A DNA stretch of 64,000 bases from Caryophanales bacterium UBA4682 (GCA_002404995.1 DHKY01000002.1:1-64000), one strand, 5' to 3'. Positions 1 through 10,562 are shown, counted from the first letter of the stretch. Notes: a model not told the origin generated them from the letters alone. Numbers and translations are program-made.

Positions 1-221
1 CAATGGTAGATGTTTCCCTGCTGTTTTCCGTTTTCGTTGAAAACAGGCTCTATCGTTATCGCTTTCTTTTCCTCGAGGAGTCTCAGAATGGATTGGATGG
101 TTCTGTCGCTCACCCCGAGCTTATCTGCAAAGAAGGAGACCTTTATCGGGCCTTCCTTGCCGTGCATTCTGATCCAATTGGCGATGATGGAGAGACGCTC
201 GTCGGGAGTGGGCTTACGCAT
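1..221 (-). CDS. Partial winged-helix DNA-binding protein (3' end outside window)
   Basis: The minus strand from the ATG at 219-221 reads MRKPTPDERLSIIANWIRMH and continues with a helix-turn-helix stretch (FADKLGVSDRTIQ, about residues 31-43), then a wing-like stretch (ITIEPVFNENGKQQGNI). This is the form of a small winged-helix regulator or replication-type DNA-binding domain. The reading frame runs off the window. The start is uncertain: there is no good ribosome site, and a second minus-strand frame (from 328, MRQEKPSEIRNF) overlaps it, so an upstream frameshift or a longer first exon-like piece is possible. It contains no AGG codon. Family not identified. Confidence 0.5.
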   Translation of the reverse strand, partial: MRKPTPDERLSIIANWIRMHGKEGPIKVSFFADKLGVSDRTIQSILRLLEEKKAITIEPVFNENGKQQGNIYH

Positions 222-557
222 TTCCCAAAGGGCACTCTGCCGTCTCTTCCGGCTCTCACATACACGAAGCCGTGGTGATTCTTGGGCTTATCGAAATTTC
301 TTATCTCTGACGGTTTTTCTTGTCTCATAGTGGCATTATTCTTCTATTAGATATGGGTGAGATTCTGTTATTTTCTTTGCTTGGATCAAATCGCGGTTTA
401 TAGAGATGTTCGAAAACAAAGAACACCCCATGAAAAATCTTATTCAATTTTGAGCAGAAGCTTGTTGTTATAGAATTCAATCTGCTTTGACACTTTATGA
501 AAGTGTAGGACAAAATTTGTCCGAGCAGCAAATGTAAATGTTGAAAGTATCTGTTTG
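222..557. other. Gap with nested inverted repeats
   Basis: I see no convincing gene. At 482-529 there is a compact structure: an outer stem CTGCT (482-486) with AGCAG (525-529), enclosing two perfect hairpins side by side, ACACTTT-ATG-AAAGTGT (490-506) and GGACAAA-A-TTTGTCC (508-522). As RNA or single-stranded DNA this folds into a three-way junction. The short minus-strand open frame across it (325-567) has no ribosome site and no recognisable content. Confidence 0.5.
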
Positions 558-1031
558 TTAGTTGCAATCCATGTTCAGCATTTCCTTTAAAGGAATCGAT
601 TTAGGAATAACAGACCATTGTCGCTTATTATCAAATATAATCCAATATCCGTTCTTCTCTCTTAATTTCATTGGCTTCATAGTCTTACCAAAACTAACTT
701 CAGCAGGATAAGAAGCTAGAGTTTCTCTTTTGCAAGTGAGTGTCAACGTACCGTCTTCGTTGAAAACTAGATGGCATTGTTTGAAAATCTGGACACCACC
801 ATTGGTAAAGCCGAAAAACCAAATCAATCCATAGGCCACGGACAAAAAAGGAATCGGAATAACATAGTACCAATTGATTCCTTGTCTGGAGGTCAATCCT
901 AAAAGAATTCCATCTGCAGTCAACAAAGCTAAGATAAAAAGCATGGCTAAAAAATAGTATCTTCGTTCGTATCTAAGGATTTTGCCAAAATCCTTTCTTG
1001 GCAAAAAAAACTCAAATTCTTTATTTACCAT
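558..1031 (-). CDS. Small two-helix membrane protein, unknown function
   Basis: A 157-residue protein with a charged N-terminus, two membrane segments (about residues 27-48 and 54-76), and a C-terminal soluble part of beta strands (CHLVFNEDGTLTLTCKRETL onward), as in YcxB-like or PH-like membrane proteins. It starts immediately after the stop of the larger secreted protein upstream on the minus strand, so the two are probably one transcript. Most Met codons are ATG. It could be an accessory or immunity partner of the neighbour. I do not recognise a specific family. Confidence 0.6.
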   Translation of the reverse strand: MVNKEFEFFLPRKDFGKILRYERRYYFLAMLFILALLTADGILLGLTSRQGINWYYVIPIPFLSVAYGLIWFFGFTNGGVQIFKQCHLVFNEDGTLTLTCKRETLASYPAEVSFGKTMKPMKLREKNGYWIIFDNKRQWSVIPKSIPLKEMLNMDCN

Positions 1032-2600
1032 TTATGCCCCCAAATACGCGCGGAGTGCGTATTCCGTATGGAAACCTCTAATTGTCCCATCGATTCCAGA
1101 ATGTTCTATCCGAAACGAAATATAGTCATCATTGTAAAAATTATAGTCAGATGCAGAATAAAAAGGGGACCAATTTAACGCGTGTGTTTTCGAATCAAAT
1201 CTATACCGGAATCGAAGAATTTTGGTTTCATCAGAACTACTTCCTCTTCCAACAGAAAAAGTTTGTTGAACACTTACCAGATAGGCTAATAAATCTTTCT
1301 TTGTTGCGAGATAGGGAGCATTACTCGAAAACGACATCGCAAAAGAAGCTAAGGAAACAGGTAACGCGGCTGAATTCACTAAAATGCCAGCGGCGGTTAA
1401 TGCTTCAGCCGCTAATCCGCCAGTAACAACCGTAGAAACAGTTCCGATTACAATTCCGGCCACAGTCAAAACTAATCCTGTAGTATTCATTCCCATGCTT
1501 ACTGATTTTGTTTGGTCATCATTCCAATCCGTCTTGCTTTCCACAATCTCAACTAATTTTTGGGCTGCAGCCGATATACATGCCCGAGTTTCCAAATCCC
1601 ACACATAAACAACATCATAATTTATATAATTACCATTTGTATATTTATCGGCAAGATGTCGTATATACGGATAGTCATTATAATTATTAACACTCACAAC
1701 GGCATTGCTTTTACTCAAAGTCACTGGAGTATAGCCTAATGGTTTATAGTCAGAAACCCATATAGCTCCTAAGTCGCCTTTGCTTTTCCCGCTCGAAATC
1801 CAATAGCGAACATTATCTCTTGTTGAATCATCAACCTGTTGTTCAAATTTAATATGATACGGATTATCATTATCAAAAGTTTTGTCCTGATAAGAATAGA
1901 CACAGAAATAGTAGGTCCCGGGTTCAACTATCAAAACTATTTTTTCATCGCGCCCAGCAGCATTATTACTGATTGCAATATAATTATCAAAATTCAGGCT
2001 AGAGGCCTTTGCATTTGGCCCATCTTCCAATTTATAAGCACGAAGATCATAATCACATCCAGTGGGAACGTTTGTCATAGTCACCGTAATAGTTCCATAA
2101 ACGCAAGAATCAAAAGAATAAAAATCCTTATCTATATATTTCTTTTCCCACAACCACCAACCAGATGTCTTTTGACTAATAGTTGCATCCAACCAGGATG
2201 ACATACCATAGATTCCCGATTCATAATATCCGACATCATATGCGTTTGAGGCAGATGAAAACGAATCATTATCCTCTCGCACATCATCATAAGAATTCAC
2301 AGAATAAGCTGGTTTCTCATCAGGATTGAGGACAGGATTATTCTTGCTTTCCTTAATAACTAAAGATTTTCCATTGGCATCCGTTACCGAAATTTCAGAT
2401 TTACCACCTTCTTTGCAATCCAAGACTTCAAATTCATCACCATTAGTCTTATCAAAAGCTTCTCCACTCTGAAATTCATAGTTGTAAGTATCATACTGTT
2501 TTGACTGAATCGAACGATCCGTTGATTGGAGAGCGATAGCAGAAAGAGTAGTTATAAATGCAAGAAAAGAAGACATTGTACCCATAGAATTTCTTAGCAT
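1032..2600 (-). CDS. Secreted protein with PPC-like domain and hydrophobic hairpin
   Basis: The open frame extends to a TTG at 2879, but a signal peptide (MSSFLAFITTLSAIALQS) begins shortly after the ATG at 2600, so I place the start there (about 522 residues). A beta-sandwich region resembles bacterial pre-peptidase C-terminal (PPC) domains (DYDLRAYKLEDG, then IVLIVEPGTYYFCVYSY). Near the C-terminus a glycine/alanine-rich hydrophobic stretch (GLVLTVAGIVIGTVSTVV, then GGLAAEALTAAGILV) could insert in a membrane as a hairpin. No protease motif is visible. An ATG with an ideal AAAAGGAGG site (near 2620) is out of frame by one base in a run of five G, so the start may be longer or variable. Function unknown. 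Confidence 0.6.
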   Translation of the reverse strand: MLRNSMGTMSSFLAFITTLSAIALQSTDRSIQSKQYDTYNYEFQSGEAFDKTNGDEFEVLDCKEGGKSEISVTDANGKSLVIKESKNNPVLNPDEKPAYSVNSYDDVREDNDSFSSASNAYDVGYYESGIYGMSSWLDATISQKTSGWWLWEKKYIDKDFYSFDSCVYGTITVTMTNVPTGCDYDLRAYKLEDGPNAKASSLNFDNYIAISNNAAGRDEKIVLIVEPGTYYFCVYSYQDKTFDNDNPYHIKFEQQVDDSTRDNVRYWISSGKSKGDLGAIWVSDYKPLGYTPVTLSKSNAVVSVNNYNDYPYIRHLADKYTNGNYINYDVVYVWDLETRACISAAAQKLVEIVESKTDWNDDQTKSVSMGMNTTGLVLTVAGIVIGTVSTVVTGGLAAEALTAAGILVNSAALPVSLASFAMSFSSNAPYLATKKDLLAYLVSVQQTFSVGRGSSSDETKILRFRYRFDSKTHALNWSPFYSASDYNFYNDDYISFRIEHSGIDGTIRGFHTEYALRAYLGA

Positions 2601-3023
2601 TACGAATTTTGTTATTCCCCCATAGTGCTTTGCCTCCTTTTCGGGTGGGGAATAGGTTAAAAATAGGACTGACAATTCCTCCTTTTTAAATATTTTATAG
2701 TTTTTGGCCATGCAAGTAAATAGAAAAGGATAAGCAATAATGTTGCTAACGGCCGTAAACTTCCCGTCCTCTGAGGTTTTCCCGGAAAAGAAAGATCCTT
2801 TCGTAGAAGGACAAATGAATTTTCGAAAGTCTCTGTCTTTCCTCTGCTCCATCCATAACGCCTTCTCAGACAGCCCCAATGTAGTGTTGCGGCATCGACC
2901 TGTGTCTGGCCTCGGAATCCCCTATGATATAGCATGGAAATTATATCGTTCTCGGCGGAAAGGAATAATATTGTTTATCCCTTTTTGTTTTTAAGTTTTT
3001 CAAATTTCAAGTCTTAAGCCAAG
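2601..3023 (-). other. Upstream region of the secreted-protein gene
   Basis: The minus strand carries a TATAAT -10 box (2940-2945). The open frame continues without stops from 2600 to 2879, but its product has no recognisable features and lies before the signal peptide. It may be an untranslated leader, the true N-terminus, or remains of a decayed gene. Confidence 0.35.
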
Positions 3024-3050
3024 AAAAAATCACCCCTTTTCTGAGGTGAT
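3024..3050 (-). terminator. Terminator of the tRNA transcript
   Basis: On the minus strand ATCACC (3045-3050), a ten-base loop region and GGTGAT (3029-3034) form a stem followed by six T. It lies about 110 bases downstream of tRNA-Ser. Confidence 0.75.
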
Positions 3051-3159
3051 CATTTCAATATTTACCTTCCAACTCTTTATGGATTTTGTTCCACTTATCA
3101 AGTTTTATGGTAACACCGAACCGTAATGGTGAATATATAGGGTTCGGATACAAATCAGA

Positions 3160-3251
3160 TGGCGGAGCAGAAGAGATTCGAACTCTTGCTCGGTTATAAG
3201 CCGACTGACGGTTTTCAAGACCGTTCCCTTGAACCGCTTGGGTACTGCTCC
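3160..3251 (-). tRNA. tRNA-Ser(UGA)
   Basis: Acceptor stem GGAGCAG with CTGCTCC, discriminator G and encoded CCA (3160-3162). The anticodon loop reads CTTGAAA, giving anticodon UGA. A long variable arm, typical of serine tRNAs, precedes the GTTCGAATC T-loop. Confidence 0.93.
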
Positions 3252-3277
3252 ATCCTCATCCAGACGATTACAGAATG

Positions 3278-3302
3278 AAAAAAAGCCACCGTCTGGGATG
3301 GC
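3278..3302 (-). terminator. Terminator between the two tRNA genes
   Basis: On the minus strand GCCATC and GGTGGC pair around a six-base loop and are followed by seven T. It lies between tRNA-Val and tRNA-Ser, leaving only about 26 bases before tRNA-Ser, so tRNA-Ser needs readthrough or a very tight promoter (TGTAAT is present in that gap). Confidence 0.6.
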
Positions 3303-3316
3303 CTTCTTTGCTTTAA

Positions 3317-3392
3317 TGGTGGGCGCTATAGGGTTTGAACCTATGACCTTCCGCACGTCAAGCGGATGCTCTCCCAGCTGAGCTAAACGCCC
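3317..3392 (-). tRNA. tRNA-Val(GAC)
   Basis: Acceptor GGGCGTT pairs with AGCGCCC, discriminator A, encoded CCA (3317-3319). The anticodon stem TCCGC/GCGGA holds loop TTGACGT, anticodon GAC. The T-arm has GGTTCAAACC. Confidence 0.93.
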
Positions 3393-3529
3393 AAAGCGTA
3401 AGTAATTTTATAAGTTTGGCAGCTGATTGTCAATCACTTTTTTTATTTTTTCTTTATTTTCATTGTTCTGATTCTCACTCATAGAGAAGAAAAAGAGCAT
3501 CCGTTGCTTTTTTCTGTTATCATGAACCT

Positions 3530-3913
3530 ATGAAAAAAGAACCAAAATATTCCCTGCTATTTCTTGGACCAGTCTATCTTCTGATTCTAATAACTACAAT
3601 TGTTCTTCTTTCCTTACAGAAGTGGGCATTGGCTATTGTTGTTGCTCTCCCCATGGTGTTCCTTTACCCAATCTGGCTGACATTTATAAAAAGCCGGGAT
3701 TATCTAGGAAAAAGAAGTGCTCCTCACTATCTTCTCAGGCTTTCGCGTTACCTTCTTGTCATCCTCGCCATCCTAATTCCAGCTCTGCTGTACGCCTATG
3801 TTCCCTTTTTCTCAACTCTAAATGGTTTTTCACTACTCATTCCACCCTCAGAAGTGTTAATCTTATATAGGTTAATCATTCCAGAAACCTTAATAGTTGA
3901 AAAATATAGATAA
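3530..3913 (+). CDS. Small polytopic membrane protein at head of ATP synthase operon (AtpI-like)
   Basis: A 127-residue protein with four predicted membrane helices, 15 bases upstream of atpB. The position is that of AtpI, the assembly/Mg-uptake helper of F-type ATP synthases, or of the unnamed membrane protein before atpB in mycoplasmas; sequence similarity is too weak to name it. AGG in LLxLSRYLL and ILYxLIIPE would place Met, not Arg, inside or beside membrane helices. The extended -10 sequence TGTTATCAT ends six bases before the ATG and there is no ribosome site, so the transcript is probably leaderless. Confidence 0.65.
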   Translation: MKKEPKYSLLFLGPVYLLILITTIVLLSLQKWALAIVVALPMVFLYPIWLTFIKSRDYLGKRSAPHYLLRLSRYLLVILAILIPALLYAYVPFFSTLNGFSLLIPPSEVLILYRLIIPETLIVEKYR

Positions 3914-3928
3914 TAACAAGAGGATGAT

Positions 3929-4744
3929 ATGGACTTCAGTCGAGTAAGGGACAGCAATTTCGCCCGTAACATTTCTACCGAATTCATTGCGAGCATGGTC
4001 ACAAGGCTGATCATCATCGTATTTTCATTCGTTGTTTATTTCAAACAGAAAAAATACTCGTATAAAGATAAACCGAAAGGTATCGTCAACCTTGCTGAAA
4101 TCATCGTTGATTTCGGAGACAAACAAGTCAACGAACTCAGGGGCCATCCAAAATACTTCTCGAATTTCGGAGGATACATCATTCCTTTAGCTGCCTACAT
4201 CTTCATCGGCTTTGTTGTCGGAAGGACTGGCTTCCCGAACCTTATTGTCTTAGGACCGGCAAGCGAAGGCTATCTAAGGAACGAAACGAACCGCTTTACC
4301 CAGATTACGCCTCCTTTTACGAACCTCGCATTTACTTTATCCATCGGTCTTTTGACCGTGGTTTTGATTGAATTGACAAAAATTCGCAGTGATAAATGGA
4401 ACTACTATCGTCAATTCATCTTCACCTTCCCTCCGCTTCTTCCTCTTGCTACGAACTTAGTTCCAATGCTTTCCTTAGGAAGGCGTCTCTTCGGAAACGC
4501 ATTTGCAGGATTCTGTATTGAAACGCTCCTCTACTATGCTTTCAACTCCATCGGTCATTCTTTCGGTTTGGTTCTAGCGCCTGTCTTTAGGCCTTTCATA
4601 CACGCTTACTTCGATGCCTGGGGTGGTATTGTCCAGACAATGGTATTTGTCAGGATCACCAGGAGGAACATCGCTCAGCAAGCTCCGGAAAACGAAGCGG
4701 TTGAAGAGCAAGCAAAAGCAAGGACATTAAAGGCACACAGGTAG
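3929..4744 (+). CDS. atpB: ATP synthase Fo subunit a
   Basis: Membrane subunit that carries the proton half-channels against the c-ring. The 271-residue protein has about six helices. The essential helix reads LG-x-RLFGNAFAGF, where the catalytic arginine (E. coli Arg210 position) is CGT and the residue before it is AGG, hydrophobic in the family. The C-terminal helix, VFVxITxxNI, has AGG at three positions; with Met it becomes VFVMITMMNI, the usual FxxLTMMYI pattern, with Arg it would put three charges in the membrane. Ribosome site AGAGGA precedes the ATG. Second gene of the operon. Confidence 0.95.
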   Translation: MDFSRVRDSNFARNISTEFIASMVTRLIIIVFSFVVYFKQKKYSYKDKPKGIVNLAEIIVDFGDKQVNELRGHPKYFSNFGGYIIPLAAYIFIGFVVGRTGFPNLIVLGPASEGYLRNETNRFTQITPPFTNLAFTLSIGLLTVVLIELTKIRSDKWNYYRQFIFTFPPLLPLATNLVPMLSLGRRLFGNAFAGFCIETLLYYAFNSIGHSFGLVLAPVFRPFIHAYFDAWGGIVQTMVFVRITRRNIAQQAPENEAVEEQAKARTLKAHR

Positions 4745-4776
4745 AACAGAAATCGCCAAGTCAAGGAGGCAAATTT

Positions 4777-5082
4777 ATGAATTTCTTATCCAATCTGACA
4801 TTCTTAGTTGAAGAAACAGCTGAAGCAGCAAAATATGCAAGCTTAGGAAAAAGGTATATTGCTATCGGTATCATCAGGATTGCCATGGGCTTCTCTTCTT
4901 TAGCAGAAGGCAGGGTTGTTACCACTGCAGTCAAGGGAAGGGCACGCAATCCGGAAGCTACAGGAAAGCTTCGTTCTTCAAGGATCTTAGGCTCCTCTAT
5001 CTGCGAAACCGTTGCTATTTACGGTCTTGTTCTCGCAATTCTTCTTATCTTCGTCGCCAACCCGATTGCTTTAGCAAAGTAA
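4777..5082 (+). CDS. atpE: ATP synthase Fo subunit c
   Basis: Proteolipid of the rotor ring: two helices joined by the polar loop (KG-x-ARNPEATGKLRSS), with an N-terminal extension of about 25 residues. The ion-binding carboxylate is Glu77 in SSICETVAIYG. AGG codons fall at GIIxIAMG, LAEGxVV, KGxARNPE and RSSxILG, all Met (or Ile/Leu) in homologues; the conserved loop arginines are CGC and CGT. This short gene is one of the cleanest proofs that AGG is Met. Strong AAGGAGG ribosome site. Confidence 0.96.
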   Translation: MNFLSNLTFLVEETAEAAKYASLGKRYIAIGIIRIAMGFSSLAEGRVVTTAVKGRARNPEATGKLRSSRILGSSICETVAIYGLVLAILLIFVANPIALAK

Positions 5083-5102
5083 AGTAACCAAAGGAACGGG
5101 AA

Positions 5103-5705
5103 ATGAAGAAGAAGCTAGTTTCAGCTTCCTTATTATCTCTTTCCCTGCTAAGGCTGACCTCCTGCGAAACGGACAGTAGGTCCGGAACCATCTCGGATAA
5201 AGTCGGAAGTGCCCTTCCGAATCTCTGGATCAGCTTAGCTCAGCTAGCTGCCTTCATTGTGAGGGTAGTTATCTTCTTTGTATTTGCTTATAAGCCAATC
5301 AAAAAGAAGAGGCAGCAGCGAGCTGACTATGTCGCATCCAACATCAAAGACTCCGAGCAGGCAAAAGAAGCCGTCAGCAACAGCGAACAGATCTGCCAGG
5401 ATACAATCCGCCACGGGAAAACAGAAGCAAACCGAATCATTCAGGCTGCTTCTAAGACCGCACAGGAATCGGCTGATCAGATTGTCCAGAAGGCAAATGA
5501 TCAAGCCGACGCTATCCGGGAACAGGCTCAAAAAGATGCCGAACAGATCAAGCAGGATTCCTTGAAGCAAACCCATGACGAGATTGTCAATGGTGCTATC
5601 AGTGCTTCTAAGGCCATCCTAAAGCGTGAACTGAGCAAGGAAGACAACGATAAGGTTGTCGACGATTTCCTTTCTGAAAGGAAGAAAGAAGAAAAGAATG
5701 GATAA
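5103..5705 (+). CDS. atpF: ATP synthase Fo subunit b, lipoprotein form
   Basis: Peripheral stalk subunit. With AGG as Met the N-terminus is a lipoprotein signal ending LLMLTSC, so the mature protein would start at a lipidated Cys21. A membrane helix follows (LAQLAAFIVMVVIFFVFAYK), then about 130 residues of charged coiled coil rich in Ala, Gln and Glu. A lipoprotein b subunit is known from mycoplasmas and is unusual outside them. Overlaps atpH by eight bases (translational coupling). Confidence 0.93.
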   Translation: MKKKLVSASLLSLSLLRLTSCETDSRSGTISDKVGSALPNLWISLAQLAAFIVRVVIFFVFAYKPIKKKRQQRADYVASNIKDSEQAKEAVSNSEQICQDTIRHGKTEANRIIQAASKTAQESADQIVQKANDQADAIREQAQKDAEQIKQDSLKQTHDEIVNGAISASKAILKRELSKEDNDKVVDDFLSERKKEEKNG

Positions 5706-6240
5706 GGCCCTTCTTGAGCACTATGCCTATGCCTTGTTCTCTCTTTCAAAAGAAGAAAACAAAGAAGAAGCATACCGCAATGAAAGGAACTGGTTGGATC
5801 AGGTTTTTAAGGAAAGCCCATCTTTTCTGGTTTTCCTCTCTTCACCTGAGATATCTTGGGATGAAAAAGAAAAGGCAAGGAAAGACGTATTCCAAAGCCG
5901 GCTCTCCAAGGCAACCGAAGGTTTCCTCTTAATCAGGAGGAAGCGAAAGGCCCTGAAAGAATTCCATTCCATCGTCTTAGCCTATAATCACCTCTACAAC
6001 GAAGACACAGGCGTTAGGGAAGGCCGTGTTTACACAGCGTTCGAACTTAGCGATTTACAAAGGAAAGAACTGGAAGAAGGCTTTTCAAAACAATACCAAA
6101 AGAAAGTCACTTTGTCCCAGTTCTTGGACCCTTCCTTGATTGGTGGAAGGAAAGTCTATATCGGAGATACGCTATACGATAACTCCGTCGATTCGCGGTT
6201 AGAAGCCGTCCGCAAATCACTCTTAAATCAGAAAGCATAG
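5698..6240 (+). CDS. atpH: ATP synthase F1 subunit delta
   Basis: Connects the b stalk to alpha3beta3. 180 residues, starting at the ATG inside the atpF stop region (5698-5700) with AAGAAAGAAGAAAAG upstream. The C-terminus has the family signature [18 protein letters not shown] followed by [11 protein letters not shown]; the AGG in IGGxKV is hydrophobic in homologues. The middle is poorly conserved, as usual for delta. Confidence 0.92.
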   Translation: MDKALLEHYAYALFSLSKEENKEEAYRNERNWLDQVFKESPSFLVFLSSPEISWDEKEKARKDVFQSRLSKATEGFLLIRRKRKALKEFHSIVLAYNHLYNEDTGVREGRVYTAFELSDLQRKELEEGFSKQYQKKVTLSQFLDPSLIGGRKVYIGDTLYDNSVDSRLEAVRKSLLNQKA

Positions 6241-6254
6241 GAAGGAGAAGAATA

Positions 6255-7757
6255 ATGACCGATAGGGATCAGATCAGCAATCTCATCAAAAAAGAGATTC
6301 AGAACTACGAAAGCAAAATCGAAACCGACGATGTCGGCAGCGTCATCTCCGTCGGAGATGGAATCGCCACAATCTATGGCCTGGACAAGGCAAGGTATGG
6401 TGAACTCCTCTCTTTCCCACATGACGTCTACGGAATGGTCAGGAACCTGAACGAGGACAGCATCGGCTGTGTTCTTTTGGGAAAAGACATTCTCATCGAT
6501 GAAGGAGACAGCGTCAAACGAACAGGAAAAGTCGTCTCCGTTCCTGTTGGCGATGCCCTGTTAGGACGTACTGTCAACGCCTTAGGCAGGCCGATTGATG
6601 GTCTTGGTGAAATCAAAGCAGACCGCTACGATCCGATTGAAGCTCCTGCTCCTGGAATCAGGAAGCGCAAGAGCGTCAATGAGCCTCTTCAGACCGGTAT
6701 TAAAGCAATCGACTCTAGGATTCCGATTGGCAAAGGCCAACGTGAGTTAATCATCGGCGATCGTCAGACAGGAAAAACTGCCCTTGCCATTGATACCATC
6801 ATCAACCAGAAGGGAAAAGATGTCATTTGCGTCTACTGTGCAATCGGACAAAAGAATTCCACTATTGCCCAAATCGAAAGCAAATTAAAGTCCTATGATG
6901 CCAGGAAATATACGGTCATTGTCAATGCTTCAGCGAGTGAATCGGCTCCTAGGCTCTACGTTGCCCCCTATGCTGCCACAACCAGGGCTGAATACTGGAG
7001 GAATCAAGGTAAAGACGTTCTCATCGTTTATGATGACCTTTCCAAACACGCAGTCAGCTATCGTGCGTTGTCCTTGTTGCTAAAGCGTTCTCCGGGACGT
7101 GAAGCTTATCCTGGTGACATTTTCTACCTCCATTCCCGTCTCTTAGAGCGTTCCTGCAAACTGGATGACAAATATGGAGGAGGCTCCATCACTGCTCTTC
7201 CGATTGTCGAAACTCAGGCAGGCGATATCTCGGCCTATATTCCGACCAATGTTATCTCCATCACCGATGGTCAGATTTTCTTGACGACCGACTTGTTCAA
7301 CCAAGGCCAGCGTCCGGCTGTCGATTCCGGTTTGTCCGTCTCCCGTGTCGGCTCTTCTGCTCAATGGAAAGCGAGGAAATCGGTTGCCTCATCCTTGAAA
7401 ATCGAGCTGGCCAATTACAATGAGATGCTCGATTTCTCCCGTTTTGGATCCGACCTGGACTCCGTTACCCAAAACGTTTTGAAACATGGTTCAGTTTTAA
7501 GGGAAGTCCTGAAGCAGAAGCAGTATGCTCCTCTATCGAGGATTGACGAAATCATTGATATCTATGTTGCCCAGTCCAAAGCACTCGACAATGTTGCGCT
7601 TGATAAGATTCCTTCGACTCTGTCTCTGATCCGTCAGTCCTTCCACTCCAGCCATCCAGAAGCCGTGAAGGAGAGGGAAGAGACAAAGAAACTATCGGAT
7701 GAGACAAAGCAGAAAATCAATGAATCTGTTTCCGATATCTTATCCGGAGCACGTTAG
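6255..7757 (+). CDS. atpA: ATP synthase F1 subunit alpha
   Basis: Non-catalytic nucleotide-binding subunit, 500 residues. P-loop GDRQTGKT at 168-175, [12 protein letters not shown] (Walker B), and [23 protein letters not shown] codons at PGIxKRKSV, AIDSxIPIG, SAPxLYVAPYA, TTxAEYWxNQG and WKAxKSVASSL are all Met sites in the family, while catalytic and structural arginines ([25 protein letters not shown]) are CGN. Operon position and spacing are standard. Confidence 0.97.
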   Translation: MTDRDQISNLIKKEIQNYESKIETDDVGSVISVGDGIATIYGLDKARYGELLSFPHDVYGMVRNLNEDSIGCVLLGKDILIDEGDSVKRTGKVVSVPVGDALLGRTVNALGRPIDGLGEIKADRYDPIEAPAPGIRKRKSVNEPLQTGIKAIDSRIPIGKGQRELIIGDRQTGKTALAIDTIINQKGKDVICVYCAIGQKNSTIAQIESKLKSYDARKYTVIVNASASESAPRLYVAPYAATTRAEYWRNQGKDVLIVYDDLSKHAVSYRALSLLLKRSPGREAYPGDIFYLHSRLLERSCKLDDKYGGGSITALPIVETQAGDISAYIPTNVISITDGQIFLTTDLFNQGQRPAVDSGLSVSRVGSSAQWKARKSVASSLKIELANYNEMLDFSRFGSDLDSVTQNVLKHGSVLREVLKQKQYAPLSRIDEIIDIYVAQSKALDNVALDKIPSTLSLIRQSFHSSHPEAVKEREETKKLSDETKQKINESVSDILSGAR

Positions 7758-7776
7758 TCTCATAAAAAGGTAAGTC

Positions 7777-8652
7777 ATGGCAGAATCCTTAATCAATACC
7801 AAGCGTCGAATCAACACAATCCGTTCCACCGAAAAGATTACCAAGGCAAGGAAACTCGTCGCTTCGGTCAAGTACCAGCGCTGGAAGAAGAGGTACACTT
7901 CCAATCTTGACTATCAGAAGGCAAGGAAGGAAATCAGGTGCACAGCTTTAAGTTGCCTTAATGAAAAAGACAAGCTTCCAGATGCGAGGGTCCCCCATAC
8001 AGAAGCCAAGAAAAGATTGTTCATCATCAGGACCTCGACACTAGGACTCTGTGGAGCTTACAACTACAATATCTTCAAAAGGATAGATAAAGAGCTGACA
8101 GAAGAAGACGAACTTCTTCTGATTGGTTCCAAAGGAATCAGCCATTACACAAACAAAGGCTATGAAAGGAAAGAAGACTATTCCAATCTGAGGAATCACT
8201 TCACTTTCGGGCAAATCAAACATCTCCGTCACGAAGTCGTAAATCTCTATAAGACTGGAAAATACAAGGAAGTCCACCTGATTTACACCCACTACAAGAA
8301 CTCATTGAATTTCATTCCTCAGGATGAGATCATCCTCCCGTTCAAAGCCAATCCGAAAGAGATTGAAAAGCAGAAAGAAGCGTACCCTCCGATTGTTGAA
8401 CCCGATAAGAGGGAAGTCATCTCAACCTGCATCCTGCATTACTTAGATGCCAGGCTATATCAAAAATTAATCGAAAGCGAAATCTCCGAACTCTGTTCGA
8501 GAAGAAACGCAATGGAGACCGCAACCGATTCTGCAGAGCAGATCAAAGGCGAGCTCAGGATTCAGTACAACAAGAGTCGTCAGAACGCAATTACACAGGA
8601 AATCACAGAAGTGGTTGCTGGTGCAAATGCTGGAAAAAGAAAAGAAGATTAG
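7777..8652 (+). CDS. atpG: ATP synthase F1 subunit gamma
   Basis: Central rotor shaft, 291 residues. N-terminal coiled coil INTIRSTEKITKAxKLVASV has AGG at the Met of the KITKAM motif. The C-terminal helix contains SRRNAMETATDSAEQI and YNKSRQNAITQEITEVVAGA, with its arginines as AGA and CGT. The contrast between AGG (Met) and AGA (Arg) within one protein is informative. Ends 12 bases before atpD. Confidence 0.95.
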   Translation: MAESLINTKRRINTIRSTEKITKARKLVASVKYQRWKKRYTSNLDYQKARKEIRCTALSCLNEKDKLPDARVPHTEAKKRLFIIRTSTLGLCGAYNYNIFKRIDKELTEEDELLLIGSKGISHYTNKGYERKEDYSNLRNHFTFGQIKHLRHEVVNLYKTGKYKEVHLIYTHYKNSLNFIPQDEIILPFKANPKEIEKQKEAYPPIVEPDKREVISTCILHYLDARLYQKLIESEISELCSRRNAMETATDSAEQIKGELRIQYNKSRQNAITQEITEVVAGANAGKRKED

Positions 8653-10089
<1,437 letters not shown>

Positions 10090-10098
10090 TCAACTTTT

Positions 10099-10509
10099 AT
10101 GGATACGTTCACTCTTGTCCTATTAGAACCAGATCGGGAGCTGACCATCGGAAATGTCGAAGAGCTCCTTGTCAAAACAAAAGACGGAGAGCTTGGCATT
10201 CTCAGCCATCATATCGATAGGCTTTGCAACCTCGTCATTTCGGAAAGGAAAGTCAAATACAATAACGCTTTCCACCTTTTCGCAATCGGCGGAGGTACAT
10301 TGTCCTTCCGTCAAAAGGAGAACAAGGCGATTCTCTGCCTGGAATCCTTTGAGGAAGACAAGGATATTGATTTGGTCCGTGCCGAGAAAGCAAAGAAGAA
10401 TGCAGAAGAAAGGCTCAAGCAGAAGCTCAGCCTAGTAGAAGAAACGAAATTCCAGATTCGTTTGGAACGTGCTATCAACCGGATCCGGGTCAAGAATACG
10501 AACCAATAG
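10099..10509 (+). CDS. atpC: ATP synthase F1 subunit epsilon
   Basis: Inhibitory/rotor subunit, 136 residues. N-terminal beta sandwich with TKDGELGILSHHID (the GELGILPxH motif), then two C-terminal helices rich in Lys and Glu. AGG in HHIDxLCNL is hydrophobic in homologues. Last gene of the operon, followed by a terminator. Confidence 0.92.
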   Translation: MDTFTLVLLEPDRELTIGNVEELLVKTKDGELGILSHHIDRLCNLVISERKVKYNNAFHLFAIGGGTLSFRQKENKAILCLESFEEDKDIDLVRAEKAKKNAEERLKQKLSLVEETKFQIRLERAINRIRVKNTNQ

Positions 10510-10515
10510 GAAAGC

Positions 10516-10562
10516 AAAGGACTGTCTTAACCGCTTTACTAAAGCCAAGGCAGCCCTTTTCC
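10516..10562 (+). terminator. Terminator of the ATP synthase operon
   Basis: Imperfect stem AAAGGACTG-TCTT with AAGGCAGCCCTTT, ending in a T-rich tract. A separate -10 box (TTATAAT) for the next gene follows near 10585. Confidence 0.65.

Noticed and set aside
325..567. 80-codon minus-strand frame over the nested palindromes
   Set aside because: No ribosome site, low-complexity hydrophobic product, and it runs through the inverted repeats.
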